Both the position numbers and the translations under genes were made by a program. Shown here piece by piece: positions 41,301 to 53,500 of a DNA stretch of 60,000 nucleotides. The DNA comes from Tubiluchus corallicola (lineage: Eukaryota; Priapulida; Priapulimorpha; Priapulimorphida; Tubiluchidae): assembly GCA_030141605.1 (NCBI GenBank), contig JAQGDQ010000047.1, positions 250,001 to 310,000 of the forward strand, written 5' to 3'. The notes under the pieces were generated by a model. That model was not told the origin of the DNA, did no database searches, and worked only from the letters and a program-made list of their open reading frames with translations. How positions within the stretch are numbered: the stretch's first letter is position 1; every line of letters starts with the position of its first letter.

Positions 41301-44300
41301 TTGACAAGTGTCATTTAATTGTATGGATGCATATTATTGTCATAGTAAGCATTATTTAGGATGGTATGCTTGGACTGATGGTAGTTTTGGATATGTTGGG
41401 GCCACAGCTGTACTTTACAGTCGCAATATATCTCGGACGTCACCACAATGCGAATTGGAAATCTGGTATTACATGTATGGCTCTGTCGGTTCACTAAATG
41501 TCTACAGTAATTTCACGAATGGTACTGAAGACAAGTTGACATATGTCATATCAGGCAGTCAAGGTAATCATGCAAAATTGTTTTTTTAACCTTACAATCA
41601 ATGTGACTTTTTTGTGATATTCAAAATATAAACTCAGTAAATTGTGTATACATATAATAGATAAATAGACTAAATTTTATTATAAATGAATGATTTTCTT
41701 ATAACAATAGCTGAATAATTAGCAATTTGATGAACAACCATCTTGAATGTTTATATGGCAAGTAGAGTCCCCCGTGTAATCATCCATATTGTGCTAAACT
41801 CACAACATACATTAAGAGAGACATCATTCTTACAACAATTAACCTAATAGCTAATTAGTTAAAAAAGGAGGCACTGAAAAATTGTGAGTCTATTAGGATT
41901 TGAACCCACTTTCTGTGTTTTCACGGTACATGCACTACTACTTATGCTACTGAGTCAACATAGCAAAGCTGGTCTGAGATGCAACTGTTGCAATGTATTT
42001 ACCCGTTAAGTTAGGTGACGTCAAGCATACTTAAATTACTGTGACATGAAGCCTGATCTTTATTACCAACTGAGTCAAACATACTAATAGATGTAAAAGA
42101 ATTTACCATGAAGCAGTTAACAAGAGAGAGCAAGTGAAAGTATTTATAAAATTGGCAACTTATCAGTTACTAGGAGTCCTCTGCTGTTACTAAAGTAAAT
42201 TTTTTGATCTATTTTTTTATTTAATGCAGCACAAGAATGGTTGAAAACAAGGGTATTTCTCGGAGCCATTAATGACAGAATAATTTCTATCATTGTGAAA
42301 CGAGGGTACAGTTACATGGGAGACATCAGTATAGGTGGGTATGAGACTGTGTTAATTAGTTGGAGAAAAAGAGGGTTAATTAAATTATCACCGAAAATAA
42401 CTTGGTAAGAACCTAGAAACCTTGACAAAGAAAACAAATTATATTTGAGCACAAAGTTTTTTTGTGACAGTGTCATCTACAAATATTTTCTAGAAGATAC
42501 CAGCCATATAAATAATATGCAGCATGTGTCTGACATGATAACTACCCTGTCTTTTGATTCCACAAACACTGAAGCAACAAGGCATCAAGGCAACATTATA
42601 AGAAATGTAACTTAAAATTTTAAACCCAAAATCGAATACGATATTCAAAATTGCCTACATTATTATGCCTCCTGTCATGTCTTTTCGTTGCTTTCATGTG
42701 TAAACATGTTTTTCTAAATTTTGTTCATTGATTCCAGGTCACCAGACAAGTTAAACCTGTTTACTTAAAAATGAAACTGCTTTCCTGAGACTGTCTGTAT
42801 TTTCAGTTGATGAAGCCCATTAGGACCAAACTTTCAAACAGTAAAAAAAATCTGTTTTGAAACCAAAAAAGGGCATTCAACTTTTTATTCTTATGTTGAA
42901 GATGCGCTACTAGAATCACGGCCAATGCACATGTTATGCAATACTTGTTTTTTTGCTTTTGCTTTATCATCATCATAACATATGACACGTGTCATTCATT
43001 AAAAAACATTACACCATCCACTTTTTGTCGCCAAACATGCCTTTGCTACTCTCCATGATGAAGTATCTTTCAAATTTGAGTATCTCTCCTTTGAGGTCTT
43101 CTCGTGTGAAATCTATCAAAGTGAGCAATCTATCTCCCTGTGCCTTCTTTGATGGTTGAATTGATTCGTGGAAAGCTTTAATAAGTGGACTGTCTTTTGG
43201 TAATCTCAGAGCATGACCCACCCAGTTAAGTCTTCTGCAATTTATCTTGCTGGTTCATTTTTCTTTCTTGACTTTGTAATACAAATCTTTGTTACTTACA
43301 GCTTCTGGCCATTTTATTTGCAATATTGATTTGCATAAATGTTGTTGAAAAGCATGATCTCCAGCTTATTATTAACGTTTGTAGTCCTCAGTTCCGAATT
43401 GTATAGAAAAATAGAAAATCTGTAAGTGTTGAAAATCCTAAATTTACAGCTTAGAGTCTTAGACTAATAATATTTGTTATTGAAAACATTTTTAAGTTTT
43501 GACAAAGCTTCTGATGATGTACCTTCTTTTGATGTCTTCTTCTATGCCTGATTCATTGACTTTATGTTTAATATGATACTCGGCAATTTGATTTAAGTTC
43601 CTTTCTTTGAGCTTTACTGGTACAGTTTTTTTAATGGTTCCAATTTCTTCTTTTGTCTTTGCCAAAAACGAAATATCATCAGCATATTTTTGGTTTATAT
43701 TGAGACCGAAACTTACTACAAAAACTTCAGTCATGCAAATAAGTGTTAAAAATACCGGTTACACTTTATTGTGCCGTATTACGAAATCCCTCCCTAAACC
43801 TTTTCCCAGTAAGTTGTGTGTTATGCACACCATTTGTTGTGAAGATAAGCGAGTGGTAACTTAATCAATGGCAACTTTTTGAACAATATAAACCTTGTGC
43901 ATAGATTCGAGCAAATTATATTTTGCAGTTTGGCCCTTGTCTGATTTAACTAAACTGTTTTACACACAAATCTTGCTGATCTACCCTACACTCACTCATG
44001 TTCCAAAATATTATTGCTCGTATGTGGGTCCCATACTGAAGAAACATATTTTAATTTTGACCTAACACTGATTTATGGGCAAAGTTTTTGACCACTTTTG
44101 AACAATGCTTGAGATTTTTGTGAAGAACTCTTAACGTGTTAGTGCCTTTAGCTGCTAATTTGTAAAACGTGTTATAGTTTAAGGATATAATATACTTTGT
44201 TTTTTCTTCATAAATAGATGATCTGAGATTTGTGGACTGCCAGTACCCCATAATAACTGGTAATTGCAGTGCAGAAGAAGAATTTATATGTCAGAATGGT

Positions 44301-44516
44301 ATATGCATTGGCAATAATAGAGTATGCGACTATGCGAATGACTGTGGTGACATGGACAATGGTAGCTCTGACGAAATCTCATCATACTGTAATGTTTACA
44401 AAGGCAGATGCGATTTTGAGGTACAGAAACGTATAATTTTAAATCTACTAACTCAGACAGTATTGTTTTATGAGTTAGAGATTTCGAAACCATTAATCAA
44501 TGTTTTGTGACACAAA

Positions 44517-44558
<42 letters not shown>

Positions 44559-47500
44559 CTCCCTCCCGCTCTCGAAAATATAAGATTGACTAATATGACT
44601 AATATATTACAGCATCAGTTATATAATTTGCAGAACGATTTGTGTGACCACTACTGGCACCAGGAAGAAAATGATGTATATGATCAGTTTGATTGGTCTC
44701 GCAGAATGGGTGGTACTCCAAGCTACGGAACTGGGCCTTCCAGTGATCACACAACCAGATCAACAAAAGGTTTCCTCATTAATTATAAACATATGTAGGC
44801 CCATTCGACATTGTTCTGGTGGCCAAGAGTGTTTTGTACATAAAATTTAATTTGTGTATTAATGTGTTTAATTAATTTTTGACGCGTATTTTTATGCTGC
44901 TTTTTGACACAAAATTTTTTGGATTTTAGTGCCATTGCAACTAAATAACCTACATCTTGAACTTGGCAGCTTCTTTTGAAACAGAGTTTTTATCTTACTT
45001 ATTTTTTATTTACCCTAGGTCACTTCATTTTCACATCGGGGGTATACCCCAGAAAGGCAGGTGACAGAGCTCAAATTTCTTCCAGGGTACTGAAAGGAAC
45101 GTCAAAGAAGTGCATGGTATGTTTTTTGCATAATATGATAGTACGCATTATTTTGTGTTTTTTTTTCATCATTTTGCTTATTGTATCATTTGTTATACAA
45201 ACTTATTATTTCAGTAAGCTCTTATATTTGTGTTCATTTCTTCAAAAAGCTTATCATTTGTAGCTTTGTACTAGATGCTATATTGAGCTCTCTTATCTGT
45301 AGCTGCGGTTCTGGTATCATATGAAAGGACGATTTAACCAGATGGGCAGTTTAATTGTATATCGACGAACGAGTTACAACGTCGATGGCCTGCACGAGAT
45401 TTGGCGCACAGAGGGCGACCAAGGAGACTACTGGCACAGAGCTGAGTTGGAAGTCAGTGATGACAACATTGATGCTGATTTTGAGGTAGTGTTATATGAG
45501 ATCATATGAGGCTTTATCAATCTCTCTTGTAAAAGCAAGAAATAAATTCTAGTTTAAGTTGAAGAAACTTTTTCAGATCCTATGTGTAGTAAATAATTTC
45601 TTTATATTTGCAAAATTTTGGCAGTTATTATAGTATTACAGGCCTGATATCTGTAATTTAACCATATTATACAAAATATTGTTTTCATGTAGATATTATG
45701 ATTAAGTAATCCATATTCAGAAAGTTGTTTACTGGGTTTGATGAACTCATGATTCTGCTGCAAAGCTACAAATGTGTAACAATTTTAGGTTGTGTTTGAA
45801 GGCGTGTTGGGTGGATACTACAGTGATATGGCCGTAGATGACATCTCTCTCACTAAGGAGTGTGCCGAGTCAGGAAGTATGCATCTAATGTTGCAGTTTT
45901 TTCACTACTCAAACTTAAATTTTGCAAGAACCTTTACAAGTTGATTCAATGAATACTAGATGGGTATGCTAACTTTTACCAAATGTTCTCTAGGCCAGTT
46001 TTGATGAGCAAAATTGATTATCTATGTAGCTGTTAAGCTTTGAGCATAGATAGCATTGAACTTTCTTATTGTAAACCACTTCTGAATAACTGCATGTGCA
46101 GTAAACTGCTGCAGAAAATGACAGATAAAAATGGAAATACCTTCTTTTCACAGATTTTTTTAATAATTATGACAATTTTTATGTTATAGTACACCTGTCG
46201 CAGTGCATTCAGAAAACATGTTACTGCATTATTTTCTTATATTTTTCCTTTTATGTTTTAATGGAACTGATACGACTTTTAATAAATTTTCAGCTGGTCT
46301 GCCAGGTGGTATAACCGTGCCAAGCACAACACCTGGTCCCTGTGGACCCAGCTATTATCAATGCAACAACTCTTTTTGCTACTCCAGCTCACAAAGGTGT
46401 AATTTTGTTGATGACTGTGGAGACGGAACTGACGAAGAAAATTGTGGTGAGCATTTACAATTATTATATTGTCAGTACTCTATTATAGATTAGACATATT
46501 GGTATGTAATAAAATTATATGTATGTGGACAGTCCAACTGCCATAAATCATAGTGGTAAAACAACTCATCATATTACCACAACTTTAGATTATAACTGTG
46601 ACATATTTAAACATTTTTAAGACCTTATAAATTTGACTAAAACTCCATTTGCATCCAGTTGTTAAAATATTTTGTTAATGTCAATCTGAATGCCACATAT
46701 CCATCATTTACATGCATCTGCAATGTTTCTTTTATCGCATTAATTACTAACCTGTTTGTGTTTGTGTGGTCACTGTTTGTCTTTATTACTTCGATATGTG
46801 ATATAATAACACTCCCGTTTGCATACTCAAAGTCTTGCCAAGTTTCCCAGTGCATTGTGTGATATTTAGTTTCTGCACCTTGCCACTGTCAGCACTTTGA
46901 TACTATTCTTATTAGTTCTAGCTGTGTTGCTGTTAGCTCTAGTCGTATTATTGACCACGTGATCCACATCTTCTATATGACGTTATTAGTTCAATATTTA
47001 ACTACTTAATTATTAAATTTTAATCAATTGCATCATGTTTCATGATAAAATAAGATTGATTATTCTTTTGACAAAATAATTATTAACAAAAAAAACTTGA
47101 AAGTCCAGTAAAATCTATATTAAGAAGACTAGTAACATTTTTGTAACAAAAATTGGTGGTATGATTACATAATGTAAATGCCAACTTGTGCTAACAATTA
47201 ACTTTCAAACGATGTGTAATACAAGAAATTAAATGTGAAATTATTTTAACTTATCCAAGTCTTTATCATTGAATGCAGAAATGCTTAGATATTATTGTCT
47301 TGTAAATGCAGGTGGAGATTGTGATTTTGAAAAGGATAACTGCGGCTGGTTCAACTCATTGGGCTACATGATGCAATGGATCAGACGTCAGGGACGCACA
47401 CCTAGCTCTCAAACTGGACCTGACGTTGACCACACTTTAGGAACCGCACAAGGTGCGTGTAACGAGACTATATTTTTATTTACAAAAGTAAAAACTGTTT

Positions 47501-50500
47501 AGTGTTTTTTAATAATGTACAGCAAGAAGAACAGACATTTAACAGTGTAAGCATGTCCAACTAATTGAATTACTATAGAAATGTGAAATTAAAACAGAAT
47601 TTTAACAGATATCTAATAATTAATAAAAAAAGAAATCTGGCAATGGAAATCAGAAAAATCGTTCATTATTATTAGGAACCTATTAATTGTTACCATTCTC
47701 TTTGTCATTAAGAACTTTTTCATGTCAACTATGCTGATCTTTCTTTGTATTGTATCGTAAACATGCTGGTTGATATCATCTCAAAGTATTTAGCCTTAGT
47801 TCAATAAAAAGTTGTGTATTGTTGGTAAATAATATGCAATCTTTACTTATTAACCCTTTCAGTACATATTTAACTGGGCCGCATTGACTTTTGCACATTT
47901 GACCATAACTTCTTATGGTTTGTCACTTAGCAAATAAGCAAATAATCGTTTGTTATTAAACACTAACATTAAATATTAGTTTTGTTTGTACACATGCACA
48001 CATGCATGCATACACGCGCTCATGTACGTGCACTCTCAACAAATAAGCAGTGACTTATATTTGGAAACCAATTTTCACAAAAATCATAATATGCAATCAT
48101 CTCATACGAAATGCAAAACAAGTGACTAAACATACGTTTCACCAACAATCTACAAGTGATTTTGCATGAGAACTTATCATACATACATTACGGTATTGTG
48201 GAATTCAACTGGCTTAGCCAGATGCTGATTAGCTGACTAACGTTACTTATTGCAAAGCAATCCCAACCCAATGGCTGTTAAACATTTCTACAATGTTTTT
48301 GCATGGCCGTAGCAGCGAAATAAACAGACCCAGTATAGCAGGCCAAATTAACCCCTGTCCGGATTATTCCTGGGTATAATTTGGTTCAGGCCAGAGTATA
48401 CCCAGGGGGATAAACTGTCCTGGACGCAAACTATATCTGGGGTGTAAAATAGCTTTGGCCAGACTATACCTCTCCAGGCCACTGTGACTCCATGGACTGG
48501 CTGACCTACCCCGCAAAAACCAAGAGAATAGCTCTTTGTCTTAAAAACAAGCATGATCATTTAGATGTTGTTATCAGTGTTTAACTTTGTACATTTAGAT
48601 TGTACCCAGGACTTGCTAGTCTTAGAAGTTGAAGTTTCAAGGCAATATGACTTTTGTCACATTATGAACAGTCAAGTTAATTGAAGATTATGTTACAATT
48701 GCATTATGTTGTTTTGGGTATCTGCTTTTATTTTAATGTGTAAATACTATTGAGAAGTGTGGTTAGTAATCTTTGATCTTTGTGGAAGCTAATATTTTTT
48801 AGTGGTTGTACTTTTCCTCGTTGAAGTAACAGAAGTCTGTATGCTCGGAGTTGAGGTCTTATTTCAAGATTAAAGTCAGTTAATTCATTTAACTTACATG
48901 ACAAAGCTGAAACCCCAATAAAATGTTGTAAAATTAAGTAATTCTTGTGTATCTCATTCAAAACTGCTGATATCGTGGGGGATATAATCTGGCCTGGGGG
49001 TATGAATTGGCCTAGGCCATAAGATACCCGGGGTATAGTCTGACAAGGCCGCTTAAACCCTGGTTATAGTCTGGACTGAGAATATGCTATGGCCTGTTAC
49101 ACTGTGTGACTGCACTTAGTGCAGAACTCAGACAGCACTCTACCATCTTCCACCATCCCTTGCATGAAAAATGTGTGTGTGTGTGGGGGGGGCAGTGTGT
49201 CGCCTTCCGTAGTGAAAGAGTTAATACATGCATAACAAGCTTACTTCCCCTTAATAAATGATTACCTGTAGGTTCCTATCACAAACGTCTACAGCAGCAT
49301 ACAATTTCTACACAATTTGAATTTCTGCTGATCACTGTTCTTTGTTTATGCATAGTGGGCATACAATTAAACCTATCTTTTTGATGGCAGGCAGTTGTTT
49401 GAAGACTTACAGGTCTTAGAATGAGTGCATTCTTTCATTTTTGCTTATAATTCAGTTGTATGAAATTTGTTTAAATAATTGGAAAGATGCCCTATTCACA
49501 AACAACAGTAAACGTTTTGGATTCTTCTGTAACTCTGATGCCTATGTCCACTTTGTTAACTGAAGCTTAGCTATAGCTTTTTTTGCTGAATTATCTGGTA
49601 TATTTCCATTCTCGTTAAATTGATTGCTGTTTACAATATATCATTTTTTGTCAATAGGGGCCACTTGTATTTTTTATTGAAAAGCTATATTGCTGTGTAC
49701 TGTTTGAGAACTATTGCTGATTTCAAGTTTTTTGTTTTACTAAGGTGTTTTCAAACAAAATAATTTATGTAAGCAAATAACATAATGTGGGATAATTCAT
49801 AGGAGTTACTATTTCTTTTCTTTTGTTTTTTTTTCAGGCTGGTATGTTTATATTGAAACATCAGGTTCTTTTGTGGAAGGTGAACGAGCATTGTTTCATT
49901 CCAGCAATTATGGTGGTTCTAGTAGTCAGTGCAAAGTAATCTTCTTTTATCACATGTTTGGTCGCACCATAGGATCATTGAGCGTCAAAGTCAAGGTATA
50001 CATATGGAATAGTAAAGTTTCCTAATTATAATATACTGCCACATACATATACAAGTACACTTTCTCAAACAAAAAGTAATTTGAAGCTTTCAAACGAAGT
50101 TGTTTGCTTATTATTAGCTCCAAACAAGCTGCCAGGCATACTGACGAAGAAGGTGCTTTCTATGTTTAATAGGTCAGAATTAGTGTAAGAGTTCCACTTT
50201 AGTACTGCAACCTGAAGACTCTTAGGTGCACCATTTTCACTGATAGATTTTCCAGTGCCTGGACAGATAAATAAAATAACCTCGATAGTAACTTTGACTA
50301 AATGGTCGTTTCTCATATGTTTGAAACTGTCAACTAACGGTGCTTTTGCAATTGAAGATAAGTGGGTGCTTTTTTGAACCATTTGATGCCCAAAGGAGTG
50401 AGTTCTGATACTGGTTTTAACACCATATATGAAATTGTAATTTGTGATTATATAGTGTCTTCTGCATGAGTTCTTTGGAACATAAGTCAAGTTGGTTAAG

Positions 50501-53500
50501 TAACTAGATCCTTACACTGGATCTGCAAGTCTCTGTAATAGCACAGTCTCCGCAGTATCATGTTCTGAGTTGTGCAAGATTTAACTCAGTCTGCTTGTAA
50601 ATACTTTTCTAAACAAGAATGTTTTGCTCTAGAAACCTGATGGCTCCAAGTACGAAACTGTATGGACTAAATCTGGGAACCAGTCTAACGTATGGCTTAG
50701 AGGAGAAGCTAACATCGGTGCACAGAGAGAGTTTGCTGTTGTATTTGAAGCCACACGAGGTCTAAGTTATACTGGCGATATTGCACTAGATGATATTGAA
50801 TTTAAAGATTGTCGTTTAGGTAAATAGTTTATTAAAACCAATATGATGTGTAAGTGGTATTCCAATGTAAAACCTGTAATCAATCAATGTAAGCTTATAT
50901 TAATTCTAAACATTTGTCTAACATATTACTGCTTTGATGTTATAGCAGTTTTGATGTTTTGATATTATCTTAAAGTAAACGTTGCAGTTTCAAATTTAAC
51001 ATCACAGATTTTGTGCTAAATTTTGTGCCCTTGTAGCTGTACTGCATAAACCGCTTTGAAACATTATCTATGAAAAACTACAAGAAACCATTGTAATTCG
51101 AAACTAATAACGCTGCAAAACATATTTCAGCTAATCCTGGGCAAGAATGTCACCCAGATCAGTTTCCATGTGTTGATGGTAGTCAATGTATAGAAGATTA
51201 CTTGGAATGCAATCAGGAGATTGATTGCGCTGATCAATCAGACGAAAAAGATTGTCGTAAGTTTTTTATTGCATCTATGTGTCTAACCTATTTTAGAATG
51301 GAAATTGCATATATTGAAAATGATACCTATTCTATTTACAATAAGCATTCGATATTTTCTCTAAAAAATTTTGTTTATGAATTATGACTGTTATGATTTT
51401 TACCAGTGAACAATCAGTATCATAGATCTAAGAGGGCCCGCACTCTAATTTATTTTATTGTTTTGCTGGATATCCAGTTTTAGGCATCGGCTCATAGCAT
51501 TAAATAATTTAAAAAACTTCTATATGTAGAGTCACGAAACTTACACTGTTGACACAGGTGTAGGGATTCAGATATGGTGTTGTTAAAAAACTGTGATTGT
51601 TTAAGGGTATAAGATATGAGTCAAAATGTGAAAATTAAGTTAAACTGCCCAATCATACATGCAGTAACTGCATCGGACCGGGTTCAGTCAGGTGATAATT
51701 TGTCATTAGCTCCATGCGCACTGGTGAACCACACATGAGCAGATGGTATTGGACCAGGCATAATCAACTGATAACGTGGTCATGCATGCCGGTTGGATCT
51801 GAATTCATTCAGTCGATCAAGTGATAAACTTTCTTGCGGATTTGTGCTATTCGTGTGGTTTCTGGCAAATAGTGAGATAAGCAACAATCTTGATTTCTGA
51901 CTACTTTACAAAATGTCCAACGTTAAATAATATATTTATATAATCATCTGGCATCAGATTTTTTTTTCAAAACCATGTGTGAGCTCTTGAATAGCTGTAT
52001 CACAGTGTTGTAAAAAACGAAAACCTTTGTATTAGTCAACTGACTTATTACCTACAGACATTACATTTAACTGCACACATCACTAGCTGGTTAGTTGGTA
52101 ACTTGTAAATTTACAGTGGGTTAAAGAAGGCAGTGAAGTAGTAGATTACACTTTTTACTTTACAGCATGGCGCCGAGGAGATTGTAATTTTGATGCAACG
52201 AATTGGTCTAAAGATTGTGGATTTAGCCACTTGAACTCTAGCAACTTTTACTGGGAAGCTGCGGATAAATCTCCAAGTTCTACATCTGGCCCATCAAGGG
52301 ATCATTCATTTGGTGGTGCAGGTATGGTGGCTGCGAAATTTATGAACTGTCATGCATTGTAGCTTGGAAACTTGATAATGATCATCTATTGTTAATTGAA
52401 CGGACGAATGTTTTGTGCTGACAGCTTAGCCGGTTTTGAATTAAAATAAGAGAATCTCTGCATATTCATTTCATCTTGTTAATGCACAGCTCTAAACACA
52501 AATGTTTTGTTGCTATTAGAACTAAAGTTTCATTTTGGCATGTTTAAAATGTAATAAATGTGCATAAAATGACATCAACTGTCTGAATTACAGATAGTTG
52601 ATGTCATTTTATGTACATTATATTTTAAATATCTTTTAAACTGTGCAATTACTTTCAACATCTTTTTAATATGTTCATCACCTTTTATAACTATATGATT
52701 ACAAGAATAATTTTTAGTAGTCATGTTCATTGAACTTAACAGAGAGGGGAAGGACTCTATAAACATAACACTTTGTCCTAACCTACATAATTTATTTTTT
52801 TATCTTTTATATTAATGTATTGAATTGAATATTTTGTTTATTTTGGGATCTAGTCCATAGAACACAAATACTTAAATATAATGATAAAAACACTACTAAA
52901 AACTAACTTAAAAATTTATTTACGTTTATATTTATATAACTTAAAAATGTATAATACATGTACATAATTGTGCATTTACAAATAAAATCTTGCTCCATTT
53001 GTTAAAAAATGTAAGAATTTATACTGATACCACAGTTTAAAATACAGTAGTCGCCGCTTAATAGACTCACTTTGGGACCGACGTGTTTTGACCCAGTTAA
53101 CCGATTGAACCTATTAAGTGATGGGTGTAGTATTGCTGCTATAGTAGTATGAATCATTAGCTTACTATGCATTACAAAGGCTTTTAATCAATTTTAGAAA
53201 AGAAGTAATGCCTAAATTCCTTCGTGGAGTTAAATATTAGAAAAAATATTTCAAACATTAATTTATATAAGTGAATTAACAATAAATTAAAAAACGGCTG
53301 GAACATCAGCATCCTTTTCCTCACCATTGCTATGTTTGTACACAATGTTTTCACGCTTTTTCCATTGCTGAAACCGCCCATCTGTTGCAACAAAACCTTC
53401 CTTACCCATTTTGTTTGCCAAATCTTCTGCTTTCTGTCTCATTAAGGGGCGTTCACTCGAGCATCTTTTTCTCTTGCGTAGGTAAACCACACTTTTAACG

